64,000 bases of DNA, taken from the NCBI RefSeq assembly GCF_031453615.1, contig NZ_JAVIZT010000001.1, positions 868,001 through 932,000 of the forward strand. The letters run 5' to 3'. Positions within the stretch are counted from its first letter, which is position 1, and every line of letters begins with the position of its first letter. The notes under the pieces are model-generated. The model did not search any database. It saw only the letters and a list, made by a program, of their open reading frames with translations, and was not told the DNA's origin. The position numbers and the translations under genes are program-made. This DNA comes from Microbacterium sp. SORGH_AS_0428. Its GTDB lineage: Bacteria; Actinomycetota; Actinomycetes; Actinomycetales; Microbacteriaceae. This document shows positions 1-9,191 of the stretch, one piece after another.

Positions 1-1382
1 TCGGTCCACACCTGGTACGCACCGATGTGCTGGGTGATGCCACCGGCCTCGCCCGCCACGACGTTGGTCTGGCGGATCGCGTCGAGCAGTCGGGTCTTAC
101 CGTGATCGACGTGACCCATGACGGTCACCACCGGGGGACGGATCTCGAGGTCGTCCTCGCTCTCCGCCTCCAGCTCGGCCTCGAGGTCGAGACCGAAGCC
201 CTCGAGGAGCTCTTTGTCCTCGTCCTCGGGCGAGACCATCTGGATCTTGTAGCCGAGCTCCTCGCCGAGCACCTCGAAGGTGGCCTCGTCGAGCGATTCG
301 GTCGCCGTCGCCATCTCACCCAGGTTGAACAGGATGGTCACCAGCGTGCCGGGCTGCACGGTGTACCCGCGCAGCGCCTCGAGCTTGTCCGCGAAGTCGG
401 CGATGGAGGCACCGCGACGCAGGCGGATGATCTCGCCGTTGCCCTTCTGGACGTTGACGCCGCCGACGACCGGCGCCGACCGCATCTCGAATTCTTGCCG
501 CTTCGCCCGACGCGACTTGCGCTGACGCGACTTGCCGCCGCCCTTGCCGAAGGCACCGGCGGTGCCACCGCCGGGACCACGACCGCGGCCACCGCCGCCA
601 CCGGGACGACCGGCGAAGCCGCCGCCCGCGGGAGCGCCGGGACGCTGGAAGCCTCCGGCACCGCCGGGACGACCGGGGCCGCCGGGACGCTGCTGGAACG
701 GAGCGCCGGGACGGCCGCCGCCACCGGGACGACCGGCACCGCCGGGACGCGGGGCGCCGGGGCGAGGGGCACCGGGACGCGGTGCCTGCGGACGCGGGAT
801 GTTGCCGGGCGACGGGCGCTGACCCATGCCCTGCGCGCTCGCGAAGGGGTTGTTACCGGGGCGCGGGCCCGCGGGCCGCTGACCCATGCCCTGCGCGCTG
901 GCGAACGGGTTGTTACCGGGGCGCGGCGCGCCGCCCGGACGCGGCGGGGTTGCACCACCGGGCTTGGGAGCCGCACCGGGCTTGGGCGCGCCCGGGGTCG
1001 CTGCGGCGGGCGTCGCACCCGGAGCGGATGCGGCGGGAGCCGCCGGAGCAGCCGGCGCGGATGCGGCGGGTGCCGCAGACTCAACCGGCGCCGGAGCAGG
1101 CGTCTCTACCGCCGCGGCCGGGGCTGCGGGCGTCGGAGCCTGCGGGCGCGGTGCCGCGGGACGAGCCGGACCCGGACGGGCGCCGCTCGTGGGCTTGGGT
1201 GCGGCGGCAGGCGCCGCGACTCCGTCTGCCTCGAGGGCAGCACGGAGCTTACGAGCCACCGGGGGCTCGATGGTGGATGAGGGGCTCTTGACGAACTCGC
1301 CGAGCTCCTTCAGCTTCGCAAGCGCGACCTTGCTGTCGACGCCGAGCTCGGAAGCGATCTCGTGCACGCGTGGTTTTGCCAC
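1..1382 (-). CDS. infB: Translation initiation factor IF-2, N-terminal part (cut by window edge)
   Basis: IF-2 is the GTPase that brings initiator fMet-tRNA to the 30S subunit and promotes subunit joining. About 460 codons are visible; the GTPase, domains II-III and C-terminus lie beyond the left edge. The start is GTG at 1382, opening with [15 protein letters not shown], the typical IF2_N winged domain. A long Ala/Pro then Gly/Arg/Pro-rich linker (roughly residues 60-290) follows, then a basic KSRQRKSRR stretch, a second N-terminal domain, and the G1 loop GHVDHGKT near residue 422, just before the edge. The linker carries a duplicated 20-residue unit (see repeat at 817-926). It is the last visible gene of nusA-ylxR-infB, the usual order. 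Identity is secure. Confidence 0.97.
   Translation of the reverse strand, partial: MAKPRVHEIASELGVDSKVALAKLKELGEFVKSPSSTIEPPVARKLRAALEADGVAAPAAAPKPTSGARPGPARPAAPRPQAPTPAAPAAAVETPAPAPVESAAPAASAPAAPAAPAASAPGATPAAATPGAPKPGAAPKPGGATPPRPGGAPRPGNNPFASAQGMGQRPAGPRPGNNPFASAQGMGQRPSPGNIPRPQAPRPGAPRPGAPRPGGAGRPGGGGRPGAPFQQRPGGPGRPGGAGGFQRPGAPAGGGFAGRPGGGGGRGRGPGGGTAGAFGKGGGKSRQRKSRRAKRQEFEMRSAPVVGGVNVQKGNGEIIRLRRGASIADFADKLEALRGYTVQPGTLVTILFNLGEMATATESLDEATFEVLGEELGYKIQMVSPEDEDKELLEGFGLDLEAELEAESEDDLEIRPPVVTVMGHVDHGKTRLLDAIRQTNVVAGEAGGITQHIGAYQVWT
817..926. repeat. 60-bp direct duplication inside the infB linker
   Basis: The segments 817-866 and 877-926 are nearly identical and offset by exactly 60 bases. 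They encode two copies of a peptide containing [17 protein letters not shown]. The offset keeps the reading frame, so this is a 20-codon duplication within the disordered IF-2 linker. Confidence 0.85.
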
Positions 1383-1441
1383 AATTCTCCTGTCTTGGGG
1401 GCCTACCCAGGACAGGGCAGACCGTTAGTCGCGGACGGGTC

Positions 1442-1714
1442 TCATTTCGAGCCGTTCACTTTGTGTCCATAGCCGTTCAGCCGTTTCTCGATGGTCTGCG
1501 TGTCAAGCGGGCCTGACACACGCAATGCCCGCACGAACGCACGGCGCCTCAGGGCGGCATCCATGCATTCGGGCGTCTCGTGGACCCACGCGCCTCTGCC
1601 CGGCAGCGCCCCGCGCTCGTCGATGACGAGCGCGGAATCCGCGCAGACCACCCGCAGGAGGTCTTTCCGGGGAGCACGCGTGCGACATCCGACGCACGTT
1701 CGTACGGGTTCCAT
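1442..1714 (-). CDS. ylxR: YlxR family (DUF448) RNA-binding protein
   Basis: A 90-residue basic protein starting MEPVRTCVGCRTRAPR. The CxxC near the N-terminus and the R-K-D-L-L-R-V segment are the hallmarks of the YlxR/DUF448 family, small proteins almost always encoded between nusA and infB and proposed to bind RNA. It lies 59 bases upstream of infB and 34 bases downstream of nusA on the same strand, so the three are probably one transcript. Its precise cellular role is not established. Confidence 0.93.
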   Translation of the reverse strand: MEPVRTCVGCRTRAPRKDLLRVVCADSALVIDERGALPGRGAWVHETPECMDAALRRRAFVRALRVSGPLDTQTIEKRLNGYGHKVNGSK

Positions 1715-1748
1715 CTTACACCTGTCGACCGAGGGGGTCAGGGACGCG

Positions 1749-2735
1749 TCAGCTCTCCAGGATGCTGTCGGGCTGGATGTCGATCTTCGCTCCGGTGAGC
1801 TTCGCGGCGAGCCGGGCGTTCTGTCCTTCTTTGCCGATCGCCAGCGAGAGCTGGTAGTCCGGAACGAGCGCGCGGACGGCCTTGGTGCTCTGATCCAGGA
1901 CGAATGCCGACGTCACCTTCGCGGGTGAGAGAGCGTTGGCCACGAAGGTCGCGAGATCGGCGTGGTAGTCGACGATGTCGATCTTCTCGCCGTTCAGCTC
2001 CTCGGTGACGGCGCGCACACGGCGGCCGAGCTCGCCGATGCAGGCGCCCTTCGCATTGATCGACGAGTCGTCGGTGCGCACAGCCATCTTGGTGCGGTGG
2101 CCCGCCTCGCGTGCGAGCGCGACGATCTCGACCACGCCGGCGGCGATCTCGGGCACCTCGAGCGCGAAGAGCTTGCGCACGAGGCCCGGGTGCGTGCGGG
2201 ACACGGTGATCGCCGGCCCCTTCGTGCCCTTGGCGACGGAGGTGACGTAGACGCGGATGCGGGAGCCGTGACGGTACTCCTCGCCCGGCACCTGCTCCTC
2301 GGGCGGCAGGATCGCCTCGACGGTGCCGAGGTCGACGTGGACCATCCGAGGGTTCGGGCCCTGCTGGATGACGCCGGCGACGATGTCGCCCTCCTTGCCG
2401 CGGAACTCTCCCAGCACGGCGTCGTCGGCGATGTCGCGCAGCCGCTGGTTGATGACCTGCTTGGCAGCGAACGCAGCGATGCGACCGAAGTCCTCCGGCG
2501 TGCTCTCCTCTTCACCGACGATGACGCCCTCTTCGTCGCGCACGGGGATGAACACTCCGACGTGGCCGGTCTTGCGGTCGAGGTGGGAGCGTGCACCCTC
2601 GGGCAGCTCGCCGGTCGGCGAGGTGTGCTTCGCGTAGGCGGTCAGGATCGCCTGCTCGATGATGGCGACGAGTTCGTCGAAGGGGATCTCCCTCTCGCGC
2701 TCGACGGTACGCAGCAGTCCGAGATCGATATCCAC
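1749..2735 (-). CDS. nusA: Transcription termination/antitermination factor NusA
   Basis: NusA binds RNA polymerase and nascent RNA and modulates pausing, termination and antitermination. The 328-residue protein has an N-terminal polymerase-binding domain (about 1-105), an S1 domain (about 112-178) and two KH domains, with the loops GELGRRV and GKEGQNA visible. It lacks the acidic C-terminal repeats of the E. coli protein, as usual in Actinobacteria. Start GTG at 2735 is preceded by AGGAGG at a good distance. It is first in nusA-ylxR-infB; the gene immediately upstream is an esterase-like protein rather than the rimP gene often found there. Confidence 0.96.
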   Translation of the reverse strand: MDIDLGLLRTVEREREIPFDELVAIIEQAILTAYAKHTSPTGELPEGARSHLDRKTGHVGVFIPVRDEEGVIVGEEESTPEDFGRIAAFAAKQVINQRLRDIADDAVLGEFRGKEGDIVAGVIQQGPNPRMVHVDLGTVEAILPPEEQVPGEEYRHGSRIRVYVTSVAKGTKGPAITVSRTHPGLVRKLFALEVPEIAAGVVEIVALAREAGHRTKMAVRTDDSSINAKGACIGELGRRVRAVTEELNGEKIDIVDYHADLATFVANALSPAKVTSAFVLDQSTKAVRALVPDYQLSLAIGKEGQNARLAAKLTGAKIDIQPDSILES

Positions 2736-2807
2736 GGTGACCTCCTATATTCAGCTCTTCGCGGCGGGCGACGCCGCCGCATCCCCCCTACGTTACCCGA
2801 TCCGGCC

Positions 2808-4643
2808 TCATCCGCCGCAGTCGTCGAAGACGCTCTCCGGCACCACTTCGGCGCGTAGCGAGTTCGTCCAGCGCACCAGCGAGGTCAGCATTCCGGAGCG
2901 CGGCTGCAGGATGTCCTGATGCCCGCGCCCCGCCACCGGCACGGCCCGCACGCGCTCCCCGGCGTCGCACAGCCTCGACACCAGGTCGCGTTGCGTCTTC
3001 GTGGGCAGGACTTCGTCGTTCGTCCCCCACGCGATGAACAGGGGCGTGCCCCAGGGCCCGGTCGGAACGTTCTCCGCCAGCCGGCGTCCGAGCGCGCCGC
3101 GGGTGAGTTCGGCGGTGTCGAACGGGGTGTCCTCGCTCAGCCCCAGCGCCGTCAGAGCCGAGACCATCACACCCGGCTCGCTCAGGCACCGCTGCGTCAT
3201 CTCTCGAATGAAGGAGCGCGCGCCAGTCGTCACATAGTCCTCGAGCCGGACATCCGAGTACGTGTCGGCGTACGGCACGATGACCCAGGAGACGAGCACG
3301 GTCAGCATCGCGCCCGCGTCGCCCCCTGTCAGCTCGCTCGCCAGAGCGACGGGGTCGGCGGCGGGGGCGAACGCGGCTGTTCCGAGCACGTCCACGCCCG
3401 GCGTGTATTCCGGCGCGAGCATGGTCGTCCACAGCGCCGCATGACCACCCTGCGAGTGCCCCCACACGACGGTCTCCGGCGACAGCACGAGATCGTCGAT
3501 CTCGCCCGCGGCCAGCACCGCATCCAGCGCCGAGCGCGCTTCTCCCGTACCGATCAGGTAGGGGAAGTCACCCGGCGCACCCTGACCGCTGTAGTCGGGT
3601 GCGACGACGACCCAGCCGCGGGCCAGCATGCGCTCGAGGGCGGGGATCGCCCACTTCGTCGCTGTTCCGTCGGCGAGGCTCGGCGCGCAGCCGCGCGCCA
3701 CGCCCGTCGTGCCGTGGTTCCACAGCAGCACCGGACGCGGACCGGGCGGCGGGTCGTCGGGGATGATCACCATTCCGCTGCCGATCGCGGGCGCTCCGGT
3801 GGATGAGCGCGTCGTGTACAGGATGCGCTGCACCTCGCCGCGACTGGGCTCGCGGCCGCCGTATTCGCCGACCCGGATCAACTGTCCGTGCCCCTCGGGA
3901 ACGTGCGCGGGCGGATCGTAGAAGGCGTCCACGACGGGCGCGCCCTCGCGGAGCCAGTCGTTCAGGCCGAACCCGCCCACCGTCGTGGCCACCAGCACGA
4001 ACGACAACGCATAGCGGCCGGACGCACGAAGGACCCGGCGTCGGCCGGAGGGAGCCGCCCGCACCCGGTCTTCGGCCTGAGCGCGTCCCTTCCGGCTCCG
4101 GATGCCGCGGGCGATGAGCCCGATGCCGAAGACGATGGTGCGCACACCGAAGACGACCGCGACGACGAGCAGCGTGACGTCGGGCCAGGTCAGCGAGAGG
4201 ACACCGAACGCGACCTGAGCGCCGCCCCACACGGCCGAGAGCACGCGAACGCTGACCACGCCGCGGGCGAGCGCGTCACCGACGGAGGCCAGGCCCCCGA
4301 CGACGAGCAGCACCGCGAGGGTCGGGGGCAGCAGCTCGATGCTGCGTCCGAGCCAGACGAGGATGACGATCCCGCCCGCGATCCACAGAAGCGCGATCAG
4401 ACGTGTCCACCAGGTGGGCCCCGCGCGACGGGAGACCAGCTCGAGCACGCCGGAGACGATGACGCTCAGTCCGACGTACAGCCCCAGCAGCACGAGGGAG
4501 GCGAGCGGGCGGATGACGATGAGCAGGCCGAGCACGACGACGACGACCCCGATGAGCAGCACGACGCGCGCGGGCGCCGCATCCAGCAGACCCGGCAGAG
4601 CACTGACCCGCAGTCGGCGGCGCAGCGGAACGTGTTCGGGCAT
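2808..4643 (-). CDS. Membrane-anchored alpha/beta hydrolase with N-terminal HdeD/DUF308-like domain
   Basis: A 611-residue two-part protein. Residues about 1-185 form several hydrophobic helices in the style of HdeD/DUF308 proteins; a further helix near 200 (RYALSFVLVATTVGGFGL) leads to an alpha/beta hydrolase domain. The nucleophile elbow is GHSQGG with Ser397; Asp in AWGTNDEVLPT and His in GRGHQDIL complete the likely triad. The hydrolase resembles secretory-lipase-type enzymes, so an esterase or lipase acting outside the membrane is probable; the substrate is unknown. A longer upstream reading frame exists, but the ATG at 4643 sits six bases after a perfect TACAAT box (4650-4655), which supports this start and a leaderless mRNA. 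Confidence 0.82.
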   Translation of the reverse strand: MPEHVPLRRRLRVSALPGLLDAAPARVVLLIGVVVVVLGLLIVIRPLASLVLLGLYVGLSVIVSGVLELVSRRAGPTWWTRLIALLWIAGGIVILVWLGRSIELLPPTLAVLLVVGGLASVGDALARGVVSVRVLSAVWGGAQVAFGVLSLTWPDVTLLVVAVVFGVRTIVFGIGLIARGIRSRKGRAQAEDRVRAAPSGRRRVLRASGRYALSFVLVATTVGGFGLNDWLREGAPVVDAFYDPPAHVPEGHGQLIRVGEYGGREPSRGEVQRILYTTRSSTGAPAIGSGMVIIPDDPPPGPRPVLLWNHGTTGVARGCAPSLADGTATKWAIPALERMLARGWVVVAPDYSGQGAPGDFPYLIGTGEARSALDAVLAAGEIDDLVLSPETVVWGHSQGGHAALWTTMLAPEYTPGVDVLGTAAFAPAADPVALASELTGGDAGAMLTVLVSWVIVPYADTYSDVRLEDYVTTGARSFIREMTQRCLSEPGVMVSALTALGLSEDTPFDTAELTRGALGRRLAENVPTGPWGTPLFIAWGTNDEVLPTKTQRDLVSRLCDAGERVRAVPVAGRGHQDILQPRSGMLTSLVRWTNSLRAEVVPESVFDDCGG

Positions 4644-4649
4644 CGGGAC

Positions 4650-4655
4650 ATTGTA
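4650..4655 (-). promoter_or_regulatory. -10 box for the hydrolase gene, leaderless arrangement
   Basis: On the minus strand TACAAT is followed by six bases and then the ATG at 4643, so transcription should begin at or next to the start codon. No convincing -35 hexamer is seen. Confidence 0.6.
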
Positions 4656-4717
4656 GGCGCGCGGCGCTCCCGGACCGGCATGCTCCGCAACCCCTCGGCT
4701 CCTGAGTCGCGAGATCG

Positions 4718-4723
4718 TATTCT
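4718..4723 (+). promoter_or_regulatory. -10 box for the DUF1206 gene, leaderless arrangement
   Basis: TATTCT is followed by six bases and then the ATG at 4730, and no Shine-Dalgarno sequence is present. The divergent hydrolase promoter lies about 65 bases away. Confidence 0.55.
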
Positions 4724-4729
4724 GCGTCG

Positions 4730-5524
4730 ATGAGCACCCCGAAGAAGACCGCCCGGCGCATCGAGAGCGACCCACGGCTGCGCACGCTCGCCAAGGCGGG
4801 CTACGCAGCGACCGGCCTCGTCCACGTACTGCTGGGCAGCATCGTGCTCGCCGTCGCGTTCGGCGGCGACGGGGATGCCGACCAGTCCGGCGCGTTCCAG
4901 GCACTGGCGGCCTCGCCCGCGGGGCTGGTCGCGCTGTGGGCGGTGGCGCTCGCGCTCCTCGCCCTGGCACTGTGGCACGCGGTGGCCGCGTTCGCCGGGG
5001 CCGGCGAGAAGGGCTCGTGGTCTCGACGTCTGTCCGAGGCAGGTCAGGCCGTGGCATTCGCTGCACTCGGCGTCATCGCGATCTCGGTGGCCATCGGCGG
5101 CCGATCGGATGGAGACGCGAGCGTCAAGGAGACGAGCAGCGGAGTCCTCTCGCTGCCGGGTGGGGCGCTCATCCTCGGCGCGGTGGGAGCCGGGGTCCTC
5201 GTGGCGGGCATCGCGTTCGGGGCGATCGGGGTCCGACGCAGCTTCCGGAAGAAGCTGTCGGTGCCGACCGGGGCGATGGGGACGCTGGTGGTGACGCTGG
5301 GCGTGGTCGGCTATGTGGCCAAGGGCGTGTCGCTCGCGACGGTGGGCGTCCTGCTGGGGGTGGCGGCGATCCGCGTCGATCCGCAGGAAGCGGGCGGCCT
5401 GGACGGCGCGGTGCGGTCTCTCCTCGAGCTTCCCGCAGGCCCGGTCATCGCGATCGCGGTCGGCGGCGGACTGATCGCCTACGGACTGTTCTGCTTGTTC
5501 CGCGCGCGATACGCCCGCCTTTGA
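4730..5524 (+). CDS. DUF1206 domain membrane protein
   Basis: A 264-residue integral membrane protein with three repeats of the DUF1206 type, each a pair of hydrophobic helices; the repeats start near residues 22 (KAGYAATGLVHVLLG), 105 (EAGQAVAFAALG) and 190 (MGTLVVTLGVVGYVAKG). Six transmembrane segments are expected. The family is common in Actinobacteria and has no assigned function. The gene is divergent from the hydrolase and followed after 83 bases by a YaaH-like membrane protein on the same strand. The start at 4730 is supported by the -10 box placed for a leaderless transcript. Confidence 0.88.
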   Translation: MSTPKKTARRIESDPRLRTLAKAGYAATGLVHVLLGSIVLAVAFGGDGDADQSGAFQALAASPAGLVALWAVALALLALALWHAVAAFAGAGEKGSWSRRLSEAGQAVAFAALGVIAISVAIGGRSDGDASVKETSSGVLSLPGGALILGAVGAGVLVAGIAFGAIGVRRSFRKKLSVPTGAMGTLVVTLGVVGYVAKGVSLATVGVLLGVAAIRVDPQEAGGLDGAVRSLLELPAGPVIAIAVGGGLIAYGLFCLFRARYARL

Positions 5525-5607
5525 GGCACCCCAGATCCGAGCGTGATGTTGCCGATGTCCGCGCAGGGGCGGCAAGCTGGCACGATACCCGTCGACCAAG
5601 GAGCGAG

Positions 5608-6219
5608 ATGACGTCCTCCCCCGCTTTGCGCGGTTACCCGTTCCAGCCGGCAGACCCGGGACTCATCGGGCTGCTCGGTTTCGTGATCGCGACGCTGACC
5701 GCACAGCTCGCGCATCTCGGACTGCAGGATGAGAACCCCGTGTTCTGGGTCGGGGCAGCCTTCGGCGGCGTCGTGCAGGTGACGGCCGGAATGCTCTCCT
5801 ACTTCATCGGCGACGACTTCCACTTCATCGTCTACAACGCCTTCGGCTGGTACTGGATCGTCGTCCCCGGCTTCCTCCTGGGCGAGGAGCTCGGCTTCTT
5901 CGAGGTGACCGCACAGGCGCGCGGGCTCTTCTCGCTGATCTTCGCGGTGCTGGCACTCCTGTTCGCGGTGCCGGGAGCGCTGCACAACAGAGTCCTGCCG
6001 GTCACGCTGATGTGCGTCGCGGGCGGGCTCGGACTGCAGTCCGCCGGCGCGTTCACCGCCGAGCCCGTCCTGGGGTCGGTCGGATCGGTGCTGCTGCTGG
6101 CCGCATCCGCGTTGGCGCTCTACATGCTCGTCGAGAAATTCCTGTGGCGAACGATGCACCGCCGCGTGCTGCCGCTCGGCCGCCCGTGGCTGCGGGGCGA
6201 GCCCGTGTCCGAGAGCTGA
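5608..6219 (+). CDS. GPR1/FUN34/YaaH-like membrane transporter
   Basis: A 203-residue protein with about six transmembrane helices. The order of motifs resembles the acetate/succinate transporter family: DPGLIGLLGFVIATLTAQL near the N-terminus in place of the usual NPAPLGL signature, then FGGVVQVTAGMLSYFIGDDFHF and the YNAFGWYW helix. The altered signature makes the substrate uncertain; a small carboxylate such as acetate is the family-based guess. The ATG at 5608 follows AAGGAG at 5598-5603. It ends two bases before the proS stop on the opposite strand, so the two genes are convergent. Confidence 0.72.
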   Translation: MTSSPALRGYPFQPADPGLIGLLGFVIATLTAQLAHLGLQDENPVFWVGAAFGGVVQVTAGMLSYFIGDDFHFIVYNAFGWYWIVVPGFLLGEELGFFEVTAQARGLFSLIFAVLALLFAVPGALHNRVLPVTLMCVAGGLGLQSAGAFTAEPVLGSVGSVLLLAASALALYMLVEKFLWRTMHRRVLPLGRPWLRGEPVSES

Positions 6220-6221
6220 GC

Positions 6222-7979
6222 TCAGCTCTCCTGCAGCAGTCGGTACGCCTCGCCGAGAGCCACCTTCTCGCGGGAGCCCGTCCGACGGTCCCATACCTCG
6301 ACGAGCCCCTCGGCCGCATCACGGCCGACGACGACGACGCGCGGCACGCCGACCAGCTCTGCGTCCCCGAACTTCACACCGGGCGAGACCTTCGGCCGGT
6401 CGTCGTACAACACGTCGAAGCCCCGGGACTCGAGCTCAGCGCTGATCTGCTCTGCAAGCTCGAACGCCACGGCATCCCGCCCCGCGGCCACGACATGCAC
6501 GTCGAACGGCGCGACAGAAGCCGGCCAGATGAGGCCCTTCTCGTCATTGTTCAGTTCGGCGATGATCGCGAGGATGCGGGTCACGCCGATGCCGTAGGAG
6601 CCCATCGTGACCGTGACGAGCTTGCCGTTCTCGTCGAGGACTTTGAGACCCAACGCGTCGGCGTACTTGCGGCCGAGCTGGAACACGTGCCCGATCTCCA
6701 TGCCGCGCGCGAGCGTGACGGGGCCCGAGCCGTCGGGCGCCGGGTCGCCCTCGCGCACATTGGCGACGTCCACGGTGCCGTCGGCGAAGAAGTCGCGGCC
6801 CGCGACGAGCGAGTGCACGTGCTTCTGGTCGATGTTGGCGCCGGTGACCCAGCTCGTGCCGTCGGCGACCCGGGGGTCGAGCAGGTAACGGATGCCGGTG
6901 GCGGACTCTTCGCCCAGCACGGCGCCCTCGGGCGACCACGGACCGATGTACCCCTTGACCAGCAGCGGGTGGGCGGCGAAGTCCGCCTCGGTGGCCGGTG
7001 CGACCTCTGCCGGCGCGAAAGCGACCTCCACGCGCTTGTCGTCGACCTCGCGGTCGCCGGGGAGCCCGATGACGACGAGTTCGCGCGAACCGTCGAGGTG
7101 CGTGAGCGCGAGCACGACGTTCTTGAGCGTGTCGGCAGCGGTGTACTCGCCCTCGAGCACCGCGTTCATGTGGTCGACGAGAGTCGCGATCGTCGGGGTG
7201 TTCGGCGAGTCGAAGACGACGGGCTCCGGCAGGCCTTCGATCGGACGCGCTTCAGGCACCGCCGTCGTGTACGCCTCGACGTTGGCCGCGTACCCTCCGG
7301 CGGAGCGCACGAACGTGTCTTCGCCGACAGGGGTCGGGTGCAGGAACTCCTCGGATCGGGATCCGCCCATCGCGCCCGCATCCGCCTGCACGATGACGTA
7401 CTCGAGACCGAGCCGCTGGAAGATGCGCTCGTACGCGTCGCGCTGCGCCTGGTAGGAGACGTCGAGTCCCGCATCCGTCGCATCGAACGAATAGGCGTCC
7501 TTCATCGTGAACTCGCGGCCGCGCAGGAGACCCGCGCGGGGTCGAGCCTCGTCGCGGTACTTGTCCTGGATCTGGTAGATCGTCAGCGGAAGATCCTTGT
7601 AAGACGAGTACAGATCCTTCACCAGCAACGTGAAGGCCTCTTCGTGCGTGGGGGCGAGCAGGTAGTCGCCGCCCTTGCGGTCCTGGAGGCGGAACAGCAG
7701 GTCGCCGTACTCTTCCCAACGACCCGTGGCCTCATACGCACCGCGGGGCATGAGCGCCGGGAAGTGCACCTCCTGCGCGCCGGCGGCAGCCATCTCCTCG
7801 CGGACGACCGTCTCGATCTTCGCCTTCACGCGCAGCCCCAGCGGGAGCCACGCGAAGATGCCGGCCGCCTGCGGGCGGATGTAGCCGGCACGGATCAGCA
7901 GCTTGTGGCTGGCGACCTCGGCGTCGGAGGGGTCCTCGCGGAGCGTGCGGAGGAAGAACGTTGACAGACGTGTGACCAC
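6222..7979 (-). CDS. proS: Prolyl-tRNA synthetase (bacterial long type)
   Basis: Charges tRNA-Pro with proline in the cytoplasm. The 585-residue protein has class II motif 2 ([16 protein letters not shown] then MKDAYSFD), the editing insertion domain and motif 3 ([16 protein letters not shown]), followed by an anticodon-binding domain. The reading frame is open to 8027, but the family start [16 protein letters not shown] corresponds to GTG at 7979, and a TAGACT box lies seven bases before it, suggesting a leaderless message. Together with ispG, the site-2 protease and dxr it belongs to a conserved actinobacterial minus-strand series. Confidence 0.97.
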   Translation of the reverse strand: MVTRLSTFFLRTLREDPSDAEVASHKLLIRAGYIRPQAAGIFAWLPLGLRVKAKIETVVREEMAAAGAQEVHFPALMPRGAYEATGRWEEYGDLLFRLQDRKGGDYLLAPTHEEAFTLLVKDLYSSYKDLPLTIYQIQDKYRDEARPRAGLLRGREFTMKDAYSFDATDAGLDVSYQAQRDAYERIFQRLGLEYVIVQADAGAMGGSRSEEFLHPTPVGEDTFVRSAGGYAANVEAYTTAVPEARPIEGLPEPVVFDSPNTPTIATLVDHMNAVLEGEYTAADTLKNVVLALTHLDGSRELVVIGLPGDREVDDKRVEVAFAPAEVAPATEADFAAHPLLVKGYIGPWSPEGAVLGEESATGIRYLLDPRVADGTSWVTGANIDQKHVHSLVAGRDFFADGTVDVANVREGDPAPDGSGPVTLARGMEIGHVFQLGRKYADALGLKVLDENGKLVTVTMGSYGIGVTRILAIIAELNNDEKGLIWPASVAPFDVHVVAAGRDAVAFELAEQISAELESRGFDVLYDDRPKVSPGVKFGDAELVGVPRVVVVGRDAAEGLVEVWDRRTGSREKVALGEAYRLLQES

Positions 7980-7986
7980 GATTCCC

Positions 7987-7992
7987 AGTCTA
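7987..7992 (-). promoter_or_regulatory. -10 box for proS, leaderless arrangement
   Basis: TAGACT on the minus strand ends seven bases before the proS GTG at 7979. No ribosome binding site is visible between them. Confidence 0.55.
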
Positions 7993-8002
7993 CGGATGCG
8001 GC

Positions 8003-8035
8003 GGGCCGCCGTGAGCGCGAGGGTCACGGCGGCCC
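8003..8035 (-). terminator. Hairpin after the putative anti-sigma gene
   Basis: GGGCCGCCGTGA (8003-8014) pairs perfectly with 8024-8035, giving a 12-bp GC-rich stem with a nine-base loop. It begins right after the stop of the 8040-9191 gene. No T-rich tail follows, so it may be a weak or tail-less terminator that insulates proS. Confidence 0.55.
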
Positions 8036-8039
8036 GGGC

Positions 8040-9191
8040 TCAGCCGACCGCCTCTTCCAAGGCTTCGATGATGCGCACTCCGAGCTCGCCCAGGGCATCA
8101 TCGCTCGGGCTCGCGCCGTCGACCGGCGCCCCGACCCGAACCAGGTTGACCCCGTCGGACACGACGACGTACTTGTTGTGACCCTCCCACGGATCGTCGT
8201 CGGGCAGCGTCCACGCCGAGTAGTCCCCACGCACGGCGAGAGGCGATGCCCCGCTGACGGACGCGAAGTCACTCGCGTTGGTCGCACCACCGGAGATCGT
8301 CCTGACGGACACGTTCCCGCCGGCACCCACCGTGAAGGTGCAGCCGCCCACAGCCCCCCGCCGAGAAGGAATCTCCCCGGGATAGATCTGAGACGGCGAT
8401 TGTCCCTGAGGCGGGGAGACGACCGCGACCGTCACCGGCGCCCCCAGGACGCCCGCGACGTCGACATACGCGGTCACGTCATCGCAGCTCACCGCCGGCC
8501 ACCACTCATCGACCGGCTCGGCAGGTGCCGGGCTCGGCCACTGCGTGGCGCGCTGGAACGCCGTATCCATCAGACCCGCCGGGTCCGGACCGCTCTGTCC
8601 CACCGCGACGGCGGAGACGGACATCCACACACCGTCGCGGACCCCGGTGAGCGTGCAGCTGTTGGAGGCCGCGTCGCAACGGGAGGCCTCCTCGAGACCC
8701 CCGAGGAACGGCTCTACAACACTCAGTGGGTATGCCCACATGGTCAGCTTTTGCTCGCCGTACCCGGGGTCGTTGCTCCACGTGCAGCTCAAACCCCCTT
8801 GAGCGGCGAGAGAGCCGTCCGCCCACGCCCCCGCCATCGGCTTCATCGTCACGCCGAAGAACTCGCCGACCTCGTCCGTCGTGATCGCGTTCGCGCAGAC
8901 TCCGCCGAAGGGCTGGACCCCGCGCGCGCCGGCGGGAGCTTCCTCCGTCGGCGTCGGCGTCGGCGCGGTGGTCGCGGTGGTCTCGATCGGGGTGGCGACC
9001 CGGTCCGGGCTGCCCATCGCGGTCAGCGCGACCGCTCCCACCACCGCCGCGACGAGCACGACCGCGGCGCCACCGGTGATCGCCTGCATCCGACGCCGCC
9101 TCGCGGCACGCATCCGTCCCGCGCCCGCCGTCACCAGCGCGCGGAGTTCGTTCTGTTCACCGGCGGACAGCCGCTCATCGTTCACGCCCAT
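8040..9191 (-). CDS. Single-pass membrane protein with extracytoplasmic domains, possible anti-sigma factor
   Basis: A 383-residue protein: a short cytoplasmic segment (1-36, ending in the basic RMRAARRRR), one transmembrane helix (about 38-60), a Thr/Pro-rich linker, and two extracytoplasmic regions with paired cysteines (around FGGVCANAI, GGLSCTWSND, SRCDAASNSC, AVSCDD, GGCTFTV), somewhat like DUF3558-type lipoprotein domains. Its ATG lies inside the end of the ECF sigma gene (10-base overlap), so the two are co-translated. That arrangement and topology suggest an anti-sigma factor, but the usual zinc-binding HxxxCxxC anti-sigma domain is absent, so this role is inference only. Confidence 0.6.
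   Translation of the reverse strand: MGVNDERLSAGEQNELRALVTAGAGRMRAARRRRMQAITGGAAVVLVAAVVGAVALTAMGSPDRVATPIETTATTAPTPTPTEEAPAGARGVQPFGGVCANAITTDEVGEFFGVTMKPMAGAWADGSLAAQGGLSCTWSNDPGYGEQKLTMWAYPLSVVEPFLGGLEEASRCDAASNSCTLTGVRDGVWMSVSAVAVGQSGPDPAGLMDTAFQRATQWPSPAPAEPVDEWWPAVSCDDVTAYVDVAGVLGAPVTVAVVSPPQGQSPSQIYPGEIPSRRGAVGGCTFTVGAGGNVSVRTISGGATNASDFASVSGASPLAVRGDYSAWTLPDDDPWEGHNKYVVVSDGVNLVRVGAPVDGASPSDDALGELGVRIIEALEEAVG

Noticed and set aside
27..1280. Long plus-strand open frame opposite infB
   Set aside because: Low-complexity translation with no domain; a shadow of the Gly/Ala/Pro-rich infB linker in high-GC DNA.
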